From positions 62,001 to 126,000 of the forward strand of contig PAJV01000042.1 of NCBI GenBank assembly GCA_002706765.1: 64,000 nt of DNA, given 5' to 3'. Position 1 is the stretch's first letter, and every line of letters starts with the position of its first letter. The position numbers were made by a program, and so were the translations under genes. The notes beneath the pieces are model-generated. The model was not told where the DNA came from. It ran no database searches and saw nothing but the letters and a program-made list of their open reading frames with translations. Of this stretch, positions 18,623 through 28,109 are shown piece after piece. Source of the DNA: Gimesia sp. GTDB lineage: Bacteria; Planctomycetota; Planctomycetia; Planctomycetales; Planctomycetaceae.

Positions 18623-19345
18623 ATGAAACAGATACTCACAATCGGAATCGTTCTATTCGGATTCAGCAGTCTGCACGCCACACAAGCCGCTGACCTGCCG
18701 CAATACAAACCACTCTTCAACGGCAAAGACCTGACCGGCTGGGTGAATGTTAACACGGACAAAGATACCTGGTACGTCAAGGATGGCATGCTGGTCTGCA
18801 CAGGACACCCGATCGGTGTGATGCGTACCGACAGGCAGTATGAAAATTTTCTGTTACACATCGAATGGCGTCACATGGAAGCGGGCGGTAACTCGGGTGT
18901 TTTTGCCTGGAGTGAAGGTACCGTTCCCGAAGGTAGACGGCTGCCTAAAGGGATGGAGATCCAGATGCTGGAACTGGACTGGGTCAATCAGCATAAACTG
19001 AAAGATGGCAGCCTGCCCCCCATCGCGTATGTGCATGGCGAACTCTTCGGTGCCAACGGACTCATCACCACTCCTGATAACCCGCGGGGAACACGCAGTA
19101 AATCCATCGAGAACCGCTGTAAAGGAAAAGGGGAATGGAATGTGTATGATGTCGTCTGTGTGGATGGCGTCGTCAAACTTTCCGTAAATGGCAAATTTGT
19201 CAACGGAGTCCGGAATGCATCCATCAAAAAAGGCTATCTCTGCCTGGAATCAGAGGGAGCGGAAATCCAGTTTCGCAATATCCAGATCATGGAACTCCCC
19301 CCAGGTGTCACGACACAGGAACAGACAGCCCCTTTGCTGAAATAA
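18623..19345 (+). CDS. Exported DUF1080 (3-keto-disaccharide hydrolase-type) protein
   Basis: A 240-residue exported protein with a signal peptide at about 1-23 ([19 protein letters not shown]). The mature part is one concanavalin/jelly-roll domain of the DUF1080 family: [11 protein letters not shown] near the start, then [33 protein letters not shown], and [19 protein letters not shown] at the end. Members elsewhere act on 3-keto-glycosides or bind sugars; this fits with the Gfo/Idh oxidoreductases in the window, which can make 3-keto sugars, but the link is inference. AGGAGAGACTCAACG precedes the ATG. It is followed by the promoter of the next operon, so it is probably monocistronic. Confidence 0.88.
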   Translation: MKQILTIGIVLFGFSSLHATQAADLPQYKPLFNGKDLTGWVNVNTDKDTWYVKDGMLVCTGHPIGVMRTDRQYENFLLHIEWRHMEAGGNSGVFAWSEGTVPEGRRLPKGMEIQMLELDWVNQHKLKDGSLPPIAYVHGELFGANGLITTPDNPRGTRSKSIENRCKGKGEWNVYDVVCVDGVVKLSVNGKFVNGVRNASIKKGYLCLESEGAEIQFRNIQIMELPPGVTTQEQTAPLLK

Positions 19346-19427
19346 CCTCAGCACGCGGGATCGAGACTGCAGAGCCAATTCCTTAACTAACCTCAGTAAA
19401 TCAAAGGGGTTGTGGCTGTTGAGATTC

Positions 19428-19456
19428 TTGACGTTCAGTCAGCAGTCGCCTATAAT
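19428..19456 (+). promoter_or_regulatory. Near-consensus sigma-70 promoter for the DUF1592-DUF1552 operon
   Basis: TTGACG at 19428-19433 and TATAAT at 19451-19456 are separated by 17 bp, which is the ideal housekeeping spacing. The predicted transcript starts near 19463, about 100 nt before the ATG at 19560. This is the best promoter match I found in the window. Confidence 0.7.
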
Positions 19457-19466
19457 TAGGGATATA

Positions 19467-19521
19467 CAGGTCCGCTAACCAGCGGAGCTGTCTGCGCAAG
19501 CGCTCCCTGAGGGTTTGCGCA
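19467..19521 (+). promoter_or_regulatory. Two tandem hairpins in the operon leader
   Basis: Directly after the predicted transcription start come two stems: 19467-19476 pairs with 19481-19490 (CAGGTCCGCT against AGCGGAGCTG, one mismatch, 4-nt loop), and TGCGCAA at 19493-19499 pairs with TTGCGCA at 19515-19521. They lie in the untranslated leader between promoter and coding region. They could stabilise the message or control elongation. No T-run follows the second stem, so it is not a simple terminator, and no known riboswitch class was recognised. Confidence 0.5.
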
Positions 19522-19559
19522 CACAAACTCCCTCCTTATTTATCCTGCCTGAGACTGTG

Positions 19560-21881
19560 ATGCGATATATGATTTCCAGCACACAATCGAGTCCTGCCTT
19601 GTTTCGGACGACTGGCCTGTTCCTGTTCCTGTTCGGTGCGGTGATCAGTTTTCTGTGCAGCGTCGAAAATGCATCTGCTGCTCCTGATGCGAAACCACAG
19701 ACAGGGGTGGCCATTTATCGCAAACTCTGTATTGAATGTCACGCAACCAATGGCAAAGGTGTTACTGATAAAGCCAACCCGTTCCATGGCAGGAAAACAC
19801 TCGATGAGCTGACGATGCTCATCGAAGAAACCATGCCCGAAGAAGATCCGGAACTCTGTGAAGGCGAAGACGCCCGGCAGGTAGCTGAATATGTCCTGCA
19901 GCATTTTTTCACATCTCCATCTGAAGAGAACAGCCAGGACGCGCGGGTTCAGTTATCCCATATGACTGTCAGACAGTATCTGTATACGACAGCCGACCTG
20001 ATGTCCTCGTTTCTGGGAACGGCAAAAACCACGACGAAAGAACGGGGGTTACGAGCAGAATATTATTCAACGCGTAATTTCCGTGGCGACAAACGGGTGG
20101 AAAAACGCATCGATCCCGTCATCAATTTTCAGTTTGGTGACAAAACGCCTGTCGACAAAATCAAGAACGCCGAAGAATTTTCCATGAAATGGGAAGGTTC
20201 GGTTCTGGCAGAAGAAACGGGTGATTACGAATTCATTCTCAAAACAGAAAATGGGGCAAGACTGTGGGTGAATGAGCAGGAACCTGTCATTGATGAATGG
20301 GTCAGTTCCCAGGGGCGTGCCAGGGAACACAAAGCGACCATCCGTCTGCTGGCTGGTAAACCATATACATTGAAATTACATGTATTCAAATACAAAGAGA
20401 AATCTTCGTCTGTCGTTCTGGAATGGAAACCGCCTCACAAAGCGCAGGAAGTCATCCCGGCACGGAATCTGGCCCCTCAACAGGTTCCCACCACGTTTAT
20501 CTGTTCAACGATTTTCCCGCCGGACGACAGTGTTTCAGGCTACGAACGGGGGATCGCCGTTTCCAGATCCTGGGACGAAGCCACAACATCCGCGGCGCTT
20601 GAAGTCATGGCAACTGCCATCAAACACCTGGATCGACTGACGGGCACAAAACAGGATGATAAAAATAGAACCGATAAAATCAGGCAGTTCTGCCAGCGTT
20701 TTGCCGAACATGCGTTTCGTCGTCCACTGACTGACGAACAGAAAGCATTCTTCGTTGATCAGCATTTTCAGAAAGATCTGCCTGTCGAACTCGCTACCAA
20801 GCGGGCGATCCTGCTGATTTTAAAGTCGCCCCGTTTTCTGTATACCGATCGTGAGTTTGATACCCCCGACAGTTTCGACATCGCCTCCCGGATCTCCTAT
20901 GGCTTATGGGATTCCATGCCGGATCGACAATTATTCGACGCAGCCAAAGCGGGTCGTCTGAAAACTCCGGAGCAGATCAGACAGCAGGCCCAGCGGATGC
21001 TCGATGACCCACGGGCCCAGGCCAAGCTGCGTTATTTTTTCCATCACTGGTTGCAACTGGATGAAAAAGAAGAGCTCGCGAAAGACAAAGCACTTTTCCC
21101 GGACTTCGATGACCAGGTTGTTTCCGACCTGAGAACTTCACTCGACCTGTTTATTGATGATGTCGTCTGGAACAGCAGTTCCGATTACCGTCAGTTACTC
21201 CTGGCAGACTATGTGTATCTCAATCCGCGACTGGCGAAAGTTTATGGTGTTGAACTGCATGGGGATGCAGAATTCCAGAAAGTATCCCTCGACCAGGACA
21301 AGCGGGCTGGCGTGATTACTCACCCCTACCTGATGGCCAATTTCGCGTATCATAATTTGAGTTCCCCCATCCACCGAGGTGTGTTTGTCACGCGACGGTT
21401 GCTGGGACGTTCGCTGAAACCGCCTCCCCAGGCAACCGAGTTCAAAGATGGTGACTTCAAACCGGGGATGACCACCCGCGAAAAAGTGGCCCTCATTACC
21501 AAACCATCTGCCTGCATGTCCTGCCACAGTATCATTAATCCACTTGGTTTTAGCTTGGAGCATTTTGACGCGATTGGCCGATACAGAGAAAAAGAAGACG
21601 ATCGAACCATAAACGCGACCTCCGAGTTGCCGACCCTTTCGGGTGACCCCGCCAGATTTAACGGCGCGCGAGACCTGGCAGAGTTTATTGCCAGCGATCA
21701 TCAGGCGCATGCTGCTTTTGTCGACCAGTTGTTCCACCAGGCAGTCAAACAACCGATTAATGCCTACGGACCGAATATCCGTGAAGAATTAACCACCAGA
21801 TTTGAAAATTCCGGTTATAATATACAACAGCTATTGATCGAAATTATGCAGGTTGCTGCTTTACATCAACCTCAATCCTGA
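19560..21881 (+). CDS. Exported c-type cytochrome / PA14 / DUF1587-1592-1588-1585 protein
   Basis: A 773-residue planctomycete-type exported protein. A signal or anchor segment ([17 protein letters not shown]) is followed by a haem-binding C-I-E-C-H at 57-61 in a mono-haem cytochrome domain, then a PA14-like sugar-binding domain (about 160-305, [15 protein letters not shown] ... [11 protein letters not shown]). The second half carries the DUF1592/DUF1588/DUF1585 series ([50 protein letters not shown]), with a second C-x-x-C-H. The frame opens at a TTG (19515), but that codon lies inside a hairpin of the leader, so the ATG at 19560 is preferred. It is followed after 14 bp by DUF1552, forming a two-gene operon. 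Confidence 0.86.
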   Translation: MRYMISSTQSSPALFRTTGLFLFLFGAVISFLCSVENASAAPDAKPQTGVAIYRKLCIECHATNGKGVTDKANPFHGRKTLDELTMLIEETMPEEDPELCEGEDARQVAEYVLQHFFTSPSEENSQDARVQLSHMTVRQYLYTTADLMSSFLGTAKTTTKERGLRAEYYSTRNFRGDKRVEKRIDPVINFQFGDKTPVDKIKNAEEFSMKWEGSVLAEETGDYEFILKTENGARLWVNEQEPVIDEWVSSQGRAREHKATIRLLAGKPYTLKLHVFKYKEKSSSVVLEWKPPHKAQEVIPARNLAPQQVPTTFICSTIFPPDDSVSGYERGIAVSRSWDEATTSAALEVMATAIKHLDRLTGTKQDDKNRTDKIRQFCQRFAEHAFRRPLTDEQKAFFVDQHFQKDLPVELATKRAILLILKSPRFLYTDREFDTPDSFDIASRISYGLWDSMPDRQLFDAAKAGRLKTPEQIRQQAQRMLDDPRAQAKLRYFFHHWLQLDEKEELAKDKALFPDFDDQVVSDLRTSLDLFIDDVVWNSSSDYRQLLLADYVYLNPRLAKVYGVELHGDAEFQKVSLDQDKRAGVITHPYLMANFAYHNLSSPIHRGVFVTRRLLGRSLKPPPQATEFKDGDFKPGMTTREKVALITKPSACMSCHSIINPLGFSLEHFDAIGRYREKEDDRTINATSELPTLSGDPARFNGARDLAEFIASDHQAHAAFVDQLFHQAVKQPINAYGPNIREELTTRFENSGYNIQQLLIEIMQVAALHQPQS

Positions 21882-21895
21882 GAAAGAGACAGACC

Positions 21896-23215
21896 ATGGC
21901 TTTTCAATCCCGCCGCGCATTCCTCAAAGAACTGGGACTCTCCACCGCCGTCCTGCCGCTGATCATGCATCTGCCCAGTCTCGGCTTTGCCGCCGACGCT
22001 CGCATTCGCAAACAGCGTCTCATCGTGATGTTCAGCCCTAACGGTATCGTGCCGAAAGCCTACTGGCCCGATGAAGTGGGAGACAAATTCGAACTCAAAG
22101 AAATCATGGAGCCATTGAAACCTTACCAGGACCAGATGCTGGTGATCAAAGGGATCGCCGATCGTGTGCGCGGCGATGGAGACAGCCACATGCGCGGCAT
22201 GAGCTGTCTGCTGACCGGTATCGAATTACTGCCGGGTAACATCCAGGGAGGTTCTCACACACCCGCCGGCTGGGCCAGTGGAAATTCAATCGATCAGGAA
22301 ATCAAACACTTCCTGCAAAGTCAGAAGGAGACGCGGACCCGGTTCGGATCGCTGGAGTTTGGCGTGAATGTTCCGCACCGCGCCGATCCCTGGACACGTA
22401 TGGTCTATGCCGGTTCCAACAAACCGATCGCCCCCATTGATGACCCGTACCAGATGTTTGAAAAGATCTACGGATCCATGAAAGACCGCAAGAGTCTCGC
22501 CAGCATTCTGGATGACGTCCGTGAAGACCTGAAAAAGGTGCGCACAAAACTCAGCAAAGCCGATCGCCAGTTACTGGAAGAGCATGAGAGCTATGTCAGA
22601 CAGATGGAACAGGAACTGAAAGCGAGCCAGGATCAGAAACTGGCGGTCGAAGTTCCCATCCAGGAAGTCGGAATCAAAAATGACAACGACAACATGCCGG
22701 TCACCAGTAAAATGCAGATCGACCTGATGGTCAACAGCCTTGCCAACGATATGGCACGCATCGCGACACTGCAGTATACCAACTCGGTCGGTCAGGCACG
22801 CATGAAGTGGCTGGGGATCGACGATGGGCACCATTCACTTTCCCATAAACCGGACAGTGATGAAGAATCACAGCTGAAACTCACGAAGATCAACAAGTGG
22901 TTCTGTGAGCAACTGGCTTACCTTGTGAAAAAGCTCGACACCACGCCCGAACCCAACGGCGATGGTACAATGCTGGATAATACCACCATCGTCTGGACCA
23001 ACGAACTGGGTAAAGGAAACTCACACACGCTGAATGACGTGCCCCTGGTGCTGATCGGGAAAGGCCTCGACTTCAAAATGGGCCGTTCCCTGCAGTTCAA
23101 AAATCTGGCACACAACCGTCTGCTGATGTCGTTCGCTCACGCCATGGGACACCGGGTCAAAACCTTCGGTAATCCCGATTTCTGCGGCGATGGCATCATT
23201 TCCGAACTGACCTGA
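21896..23215 (+). CDS. TAT-exported DUF1552 protein
   Basis: A 439-residue DUF1552 family protein, the standard partner of DUF1592 cytochromes in planctomycetes. The twin-arginine signal is [10 protein letters not shown] at residues 5-14. Family landmarks include [17 protein letters not shown] near the start, a charged coiled segment at about 200-245 ([20 protein letters not shown]), and [21 protein letters not shown] near the C-terminus. Activity is unproven; the fold is related to DUF1501 and the alkaline phosphatase superfamily. GAGAAAGAGACAGACC precedes the ATG. It ends 31 bp before an intrinsic terminator. Confidence 0.87.
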   Translation: MAFQSRRAFLKELGLSTAVLPLIMHLPSLGFAADARIRKQRLIVMFSPNGIVPKAYWPDEVGDKFELKEIMEPLKPYQDQMLVIKGIADRVRGDGDSHMRGMSCLLTGIELLPGNIQGGSHTPAGWASGNSIDQEIKHFLQSQKETRTRFGSLEFGVNVPHRADPWTRMVYAGSNKPIAPIDDPYQMFEKIYGSMKDRKSLASILDDVREDLKKVRTKLSKADRQLLEEHESYVRQMEQELKASQDQKLAVEVPIQEVGIKNDNDNMPVTSKMQIDLMVNSLANDMARIATLQYTNSVGQARMKWLGIDDGHHSLSHKPDSDEESQLKLTKINKWFCEQLAYLVKKLDTTPEPNGDGTMLDNTTIVWTNELGKGNSHTLNDVPLVLIGKGLDFKMGRSLQFKNLAHNRLLMSFAHAMGHRVKTFGNPDFCGDGIISELT

Positions 23216-23246
23216 TTCTCTGCTGACTGACTCAGATGAAAATTGA

Positions 23247-23290
23247 AACTGCGTGCCGCTTTCCTGTTGATGGCGACACGCAGTTTTTTT
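23247..23290 (+). terminator. Rho-independent terminator after the DUF1592-DUF1552 operon
   Basis: A 9-bp perfect stem (AACTGCGTG at 23247-23255 and CACGCAGTT at 23277-23285) with a 21-nt loop is followed by a run of Ts through 23290. It lies 31 bp after the DUF1552 stop. Its presence argues that the cupin gene starts at 23426 and not at the in-frame ATG at 23243, which would run through this structure. Confidence 0.82.
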
Positions 23291-23425
23291 GTTTTAGCCT
23301 GCATTTGTTTTTCTGATCTTTCGTCCGCACTCACTGCGGACAGACGGTTTCATTCCCGTGAAACAGTCAATAAGATCATAGGACATAGAAGTCTTTCAGA
23401 AAATCAGCATCAAAGGAACAACCGC

Positions 23426-23809
23426 ATGGATCATATCACCCGCCCCGATGAACAGGATGAATACTTCTTTGAAGAGGGTTGCTTCATTCTGGAAATGTCC
23501 CACCCTGATGTCGATCCGGAAGTCTCGCTCGCCAGAGCCCGCGTGGAACCCGGTAAGAAAACCCGCTTTCATCGACTCAAAGGCACCTTTGAACGTTATA
23601 TCATGCTCTCGGGAACCGGCCTGGTCGAAGTCGGCGACTATCCACCGACCGAAGTTCATCCCGGCGATGTTGTCCGCATCCCCCCCGACACCGATCAGAG
23701 CATCACCAATATCGGTGAAGACGACCTGGTTTTCTTCGTCGTCTGCAATCCGCATTTCCTCAAATCATGCTATATCGACTCGGAAGAACTGAGAAAATCA
23801 GGCAGCTGA
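23426..23809 (+). CDS. Small cupin-domain protein
   Basis: A 127-residue single-domain cupin with no signal peptide. The two cupin motifs are present: KKTRFHRLKGTFERYIMLSGTGLVEVG (with His and Glu of motif 1) and HPGDVVRIPPDTDQSITNIGEDDLVFF (motif 2). Such small cupins bind a metal and either act on sugars and organic acids or sense them. A longer reading from 23243 is rejected because it would cross the upstream terminator; the ATG at 23426 has AAAGGAAC at the right distance. It seems to be monocistronic. The ligand is unknown. Confidence 0.82.
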   Translation: MDHITRPDEQDEYFFEEGCFILEMSHPDVDPEVSLARARVEPGKKTRFHRLKGTFERYIMLSGTGLVEVGDYPPTEVHPGDVVRIPPDTDQSITNIGEDDLVFFVVCNPHFLKSCYIDSEELRKSGS

Positions 23810-23876
23810 ACCTGTTTTCCACTTACCCCTCTATCGGAAAGTCAAAAAAGGGCTGTTATTTTATTAAGTTTAGATA

Positions 23877-23906
23877 TTGATTTCCCTTCTAAGCTTAACA
23901 TACAAT
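23877..23906 (+). promoter_or_regulatory. Candidate sigma-70 promoter for DUF1559 gene
   Basis: TTGATT at 23877-23882 and TACAAT at 23901-23906 with an 18-bp spacer, in an AT-rich stretch 75 bp before the ATG at 23981. Each box differs from consensus by one or two positions. The call rests on sequence match and placement only. Confidence 0.45.
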
Positions 23907-23980
23907 AAGTACCTGATTTCGTTAACCTTAAGTACCCCACCGCACTCTTCCCACCTTCATTGATTAAACAAAGGCTACTT

Positions 23981-24979
23981 ATGAGTTTTTTCACTCCGCG
24001 CCCGGCGCGTCGTTCCGGTTTTACCCTCATCGAGTTGCTGGTCGTCATTGCGATTATTGCGATTCTGATCGCCCTGCTCCTGCCTGCCGTACAACAGGCC
24101 CGGGAAGCAGCCCGCCGCAGTCAGTGTAAGAATAATATGAAGCAGATCGGACTGGCTCTGCACAATTACCATGATGTGTATGTCACATTCCCGATTGGAT
24201 CACGTACACCCAACGACCAGCCTAACAACTGGCGTTTCGCCTTGTTGCCTTACATGGATCAGGCCAATATTTATGAAAAGACCAAAACCGGTCCGGGCAC
24301 GGATGTCGATTTCTGGGAAGGGGGCGGTGGCACTTACAACGGTGATACCCTGCTCTTCAAAGACAAAATCATCACCCCCATATTCATGTGCCCCTCCAGT
24401 GCTTCCCCCCAGTTTGAATACGCCAACGGTGAACCCGGACAGGGATCTCAAGGGCATCAGTATGTCGGAATCATGGGTGCATACCCTGATCCCGCAGGCC
24501 GCATGAATGTTTCTTACCAGACGCAGTACTTCAGTTTTGCAACGAATACAGGTTGCCTGCTGATTAATGAATGCCGTGGACTGCGGGATATTACAGACGG
24601 CTCTTCCAATACCATTATCATCGGAGAGCAGTCACGCAGTTCAGCGAGTGCACCGAAACTGATGCAGTCAATTTACACCTCTGGCTGGGCGGGAACGAGT
24701 ACCGGCGGCACAGTCGCACAATGGATTGCCGGACCCGCGGGTCAACATAAGTTTGGCACCGGAGTCACTTCGGTCTTTCACAGCCCCAATCCGACTTCCA
24801 CGGGGACAGAAGCCGACGCCAAATGGGACTGGAACACACCTTTGACTTCACATCATACCGGCGGAGTTCATGTTCTGCTGGGCGATGGTGCGACCCGCTT
24901 CCTCAGCGACAATACGGATCTGGTTCTGATCCAGAAACTCTGTGTCCGTGATGACGGGCAAACCATTGGTGAGTGGTAA
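23981..24979 (+). CDS. DUF1559 prepilin-like protein (H-X9-DG type)
   Basis: A 332-residue protein with a type IV prepilin N-terminus: a basic leader (PRPARRSG), cleavage before F in [17 protein letters not shown], and a hydrophobic helix ending QQAREAARR. The C-terminal part has the family's H-X9-DG signature (HTGGVHVLLGDG). These proteins are greatly expanded in planctomycetes and probably form pseudopilus-like or surface structures; their job is unproven. The start at 23981 is chosen because AAAGG lies 8 nt upstream. A TTG-initiated reading from 23960 would add seven residues. The lipoprotein gene follows about 100 bp later, a pairing repeated at 42276-43794. Confidence 0.9.
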   Translation: MSFFTPRPARRSGFTLIELLVVIAIIAILIALLLPAVQQAREAARRSQCKNNMKQIGLALHNYHDVYVTFPIGSRTPNDQPNNWRFALLPYMDQANIYEKTKTGPGTDVDFWEGGGGTYNGDTLLFKDKIITPIFMCPSSASPQFEYANGEPGQGSQGHQYVGIMGAYPDPAGRMNVSYQTQYFSFATNTGCLLINECRGLRDITDGSSNTIIIGEQSRSSASAPKLMQSIYTSGWAGTSTGGTVAQWIAGPAGQHKFGTGVTSVFHSPNPTSTGTEADAKWDWNTPLTSHHTGGVHVLLGDGATRFLSDNTDLVLIQKLCVRDDGQTIGEW

Positions 24980-25081
24980 GCGACTCTAGCACGTGCTCTC
25001 AACCGGATAATAAAATACCATCCCATGATACGATTCACTGCAAGCAAGATCGCATCACTTTTCTACAACTGGAACCGTCTC

Positions 25082-25525
25082 ATGTCTGATATGAACTGGA
25101 ATCTGTTAAAAGCCACGGCTGGTCTGTTCCTGGTAACTGCGTTCGTCTCCGGCTGCGGCGGCGAAACCGATGCGCGGCCTGCTGTCGAAATCAAGGGGAC
25201 TGTGACATTGGATGGTTCTCCCCTGCAAGAGGCCAGCATCCAGTTCACCTCACCTAAAACCGGGGAAAGCGCCTATGCCAACCTGGATGGCAGCGGTCAG
25301 TACTCAATCACCTTTCCCAAAGCCGACATCGGTTCTGTCTATGAAATCACCATCACTCCACCGGTGGTCGACGAACAAAATGCCATGGCTTTAGCAGAAC
25401 AGCCGAAAGAAAAAACAGCCTCCCGAATTCCCGCGAAATATGCCAGCCGCACAACCAGCGGACTGACCACCCGGATCGCACAGGCGGGAACACACGAAGC
25501 CAACTTTGATCTGAAAAGTAAATAG
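25082..25525 (+). CDS. Lipoprotein with carboxypeptidase-regulatory-like domain
   Basis: A 147-residue lipoprotein: hydrophobic signal LLKATAGLFLVTAFVSG followed by the lipobox cysteine (V-S-G-C-G-G). The mature part is a single beta-sandwich of the carboxypeptidase regulatory/transthyretin-like type (IKGTVTLDGSPLQEASIQFTS ... GQYSITFPKADIG). This class accompanies DUF1559 genes in planctomycetes. An in-frame ATG at 25025 is possible but would put about 30 residues before the signal core; 25082 gives a normal lipoprotein signal and has CTGGAAC upstream. The interspersed repeat begins about 60-120 bp after the stop. Confidence 0.8.
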   Translation: MSDMNWNLLKATAGLFLVTAFVSGCGGETDARPAVEIKGTVTLDGSPLQEASIQFTSPKTGESAYANLDGSGQYSITFPKADIGSVYEITITPPVVDEQNAMALAEQPKEKTASRIPAKYASRTTSGLTTRIAQAGTHEANFDLKSK

Positions 25526-25647
25526 TAACCAGTTACCCCACAATTCACGGTATATTTCCCGGCACTCTTTTTACTTAACATTTTTAACTATCTCCGTTTC
25601 ACTGCATGATGCGGGAAGTTATACTCAATTGATCGGTGATGATTTTA

Positions 25648-25744
25648 TCGAGAGCGCATCGGATTTATCCCTGGCATCTCTCGAACTAATATACTCGGTC
25701 CACATGGCCTGGGAGACGCTACAGTAAAACTGGACACAGTCTAA
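25648..25744 (+). repeat. 97-bp interspersed repeat, copy A
   Basis: This segment matches 42164-42260 at 81 of 97 positions without gaps in my hand alignment. Its last 16 bases include TGGACACAGTCTAA, identical in copy B and at the right end of the 60759-60823 palindrome. About 64 bp to its left, 25584-25606 (TTAACTATCTCCGTTTCACTG and beyond) looks like a degenerate inverted copy of the repeat's end. If so the whole element would be about 161 bp with terminal inverted repeats. It lies between the lipoprotein and ceramidase genes and codes for nothing. A small non-autonomous mobile element is the favoured reading. Confidence 0.75.
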
Positions 25745-25781
25745 CACACCTCATTGGCTGAACATCAAAAAGGATCCTCTT

Positions 25782-27905
25782 ATGAAATCGCCACTCGCCC
25801 CGCTCCTGCTTGCCGCCCTGGCGTTGTTGATTCCCACGCAGGCCTTCGCCGAACTTCAGGCAGGTGCCACCATTGTGGATGTCACTCCTACCAAATTCCC
25901 CGTACTCGTTAACGGCAGCATGACTAGTCGCAGTGTGAGTACGGTCAAAACCAAAGTCAACGCCCGCGCCATCGTAGTCGCTGACGGAGAAGAGCGACTG
26001 GCGATTGTCGTCGTCGACAGTTGCATGCTGCCTCGGCCTCTTCTGGATGAAGTCAAAACGTTAACAGCACAACGTACGAAAATTCCCGCGGACCATATTC
26101 TGATTTCTGCCACACATGCCCACTCGGCCCCTTCCAGTCTGGCCTGCCTGGGAACCGACGCCGATCCCGAATACGTGCCCTTCCTCAGAGGCAAACTGGT
26201 CGATGCGATCGCGGCTGCGGAAGCGAATCTGGAACCGGCCCAGGTGGGCTGGGGATCAGAAAACGCCGCCGACTACACGGCCCTCAGACGCTGGATCCTG
26301 CGTCCTGATCGTCTTAGAGATGATCCGTTCGGCAACCCGACCGTCCGCGCCACGATGCACGCCGGTACTAACTGGGATAATGCTGTCGGGGAATCAGGAC
26401 CGGAAGATCCCGAACTATCGCTGATTTCATTCCGTGCCAAAAATGGTCGGCCCATCGCTCTGCTGGCGAATTTCTCCATGCACTATTTTGGCGATGGGGC
26501 ACTCTCTGCCGATTACTTCGGCCTGTACTGTAACGGTCTGCAGGAAAAACTGGGCAAAAAAGATGTGAAAGACGCACCAGCGTTTGTCGCCATCATGTCG
26601 CATGGCTGCAGTGGTGACATCTACCGTCGTGACTACACGAAACCCAAAGATCAGTGGGCCATCACCGATGACATTAACGAGTATGCAAACGGACTGATCA
26701 AAATCACCATGCAGGCATATGAGAACATCAACTACCTCGAAGATGCCGATATCGAAATGGCGGAAAATCGCCTGCAGATGAACTATCGCGTTCCCAATAA
26801 ACAGCTGCTGGAGTGGTCACAACGCATCGTCAAAGAACTTGGCGATCGTCTTCCCAAAACACAGGAAGAAATCTACGCACGGGAGCAGGTCATTCTGCAC
26901 GAACGCCAGTCCACGGAAATCGTCACGCAGGCACTCCGCATCGGCGACATCGCGATCACGACCACTCCCAATGAAACCTATGCACTCACCGGACTAAAAC
27001 TGAAACGACAGAGCCCACTGGCTAAAACCATGGTCATCGAACTGGCCAATGGGGGCGATGGCTACATCCCCCCGCCTGAACAGCATCTGCTGGGTGGTTA
27101 TAACACCTGGGCTGCCCGTTCAGCGGGTCTCGAAGTATTGGCCGAACCCCGCATTGTAGAATCCGATCTGGAACTGCTGGAAAAAGTGACCAATCAACGT
27201 CGCAAGTTCTATCAGCAGAGTCGTGGACCGGCGGCAGAAGCGATTCTTTCGCTTAAACCAGCCGCGTACTGGCGTCTGGATGAATTCAATGGTCCGCGAG
27301 CCCGCGATCTTTCCGGTAATCAACGCGATGCCTTCTATGAACCGGCGATCGCGTATTTCCTGGAAGGACCGGAATCGAAATCATTCTGTAAAGAAGGTGA
27401 AACCAACCGCGCCGTGCACTTTGCCGGTGATCGTCTGCAAACCCGTATCAATGATCTCGGCGACCAGTTTACCATCTCACTCTGGCTCTGGAATGGCATG
27501 CCCCTGGATGCCCGTGACATCAGTGGCTGGATGTTTTCACAGGGTCCCGATCATGGTCTGGCCGCATATGGTGACCACCTGGGAGTCGGCGGCAACCAGT
27601 TTCCCGGGAAGCTGGTTTTCATGAATGGAGCCGACCGCAAACTGCATGCTGGCAAAACAGCCATTGAACGCTGGACCTGGAACCAGGTAACCCTGGTCCG
27701 CAATGGGAAGTCGCTCAAGGTCTTTCTGAACGGCAAACCGGAAATCGAACTCGAGACCACTTCCGCAAAACCTGGTCCCCTGCTCGATCAGCTCTTCTTT
27801 GGAGGACGCACCGACAACCAGTCCAACTGGGAAGGTCGCCTGGATGAAATCGCCGTGTTCAATCGTGTTCTCTCAGACGAGGAAGTCGCAAAACTGACAA
27901 AATAG
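25782..27905 (+). CDS. Exported neutral ceramidase-like enzyme fused to a LamG-type domain
   Basis: A 707-residue protein. Signal peptide at about 1-24 (LLLAALALLIPTQAFA). Residues about 25-470 resemble the N-terminal catalytic domain of neutral/alkaline ceramidases: TIVDVTPTKFPVLVNG at the start, ISATHAHSAPS, with His residues expected to bind zinc, and FVAIMSHGCSGDIYRRD. The last 220 residues are a concanavalin/LamG domain (YWRLDEFNGPRARDLSG ... FFGGRTDNQSNWEGRLDEIAVFNRVLSDEEVAKL). Bacterial homologues may hydrolyse sphingolipids or other N-acyl substrates; the true substrate here is not known. AAAAGGATCCTCTT precedes the ATG. A hairpin follows the stop. Confidence 0.87.
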   Translation: MKSPLAPLLLAALALLIPTQAFAELQAGATIVDVTPTKFPVLVNGSMTSRSVSTVKTKVNARAIVVADGEERLAIVVVDSCMLPRPLLDEVKTLTAQRTKIPADHILISATHAHSAPSSLACLGTDADPEYVPFLRGKLVDAIAAAEANLEPAQVGWGSENAADYTALRRWILRPDRLRDDPFGNPTVRATMHAGTNWDNAVGESGPEDPELSLISFRAKNGRPIALLANFSMHYFGDGALSADYFGLYCNGLQEKLGKKDVKDAPAFVAIMSHGCSGDIYRRDYTKPKDQWAITDDINEYANGLIKITMQAYENINYLEDADIEMAENRLQMNYRVPNKQLLEWSQRIVKELGDRLPKTQEEIYAREQVILHERQSTEIVTQALRIGDIAITTTPNETYALTGLKLKRQSPLAKTMVIELANGGDGYIPPPEQHLLGGYNTWAARSAGLEVLAEPRIVESDLELLEKVTNQRRKFYQQSRGPAAEAILSLKPAAYWRLDEFNGPRARDLSGNQRDAFYEPAIAYFLEGPESKSFCKEGETNRAVHFAGDRLQTRINDLGDQFTISLWLWNGMPLDARDISGWMFSQGPDHGLAAYGDHLGVGGNQFPGKLVFMNGADRKLHAGKTAIERWTWNQVTLVRNGKSLKVFLNGKPEIELETTSAKPGPLLDQLFFGGRTDNQSNWEGRLDEIAVFNRVLSDEEVAKLTK

Positions 27906-27935
27906 CTTCCTGATTTCATAATACTGCATTGAGTC

Positions 27936-27965
27936 TCAGCCCGATTGCCACTGCGATCGGGCTGA
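27936..27965 (+). terminator. Hairpin terminator after the ceramidase-like gene
   Basis: A 10-bp perfect stem, TCAGCCCGAT (27936-27945) with ATCGGGCTGA (27956-27965), 10-nt loop, 30 bp after the stop. Only a weak T-rich tail (TTTCATT) follows, so it is a probable but not ideal intrinsic terminator. Confidence 0.65.
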
Positions 27966-28109
27966 TTTCATTGGCTTACTCTGGAATTTCACTTTCTCTG
28001 TCTCGAGCAGGAATCCGGCATATTCATTCCCTCCCCTCGATTCTATAATGGGAAAGGACACCAATTCATATCAATTGCATTCCGTTTTCCACTCTGATTT
28101 CTGCGCCCC

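Noticed and set aside
23243-23425. N-terminal extension of the cupin gene with an apparent signal peptide
   Set aside because: It would cross an intrinsic terminator, and the hydrophobic look comes from the T-rich tail of that terminator. A ribosome binding site supports the start at 23426.
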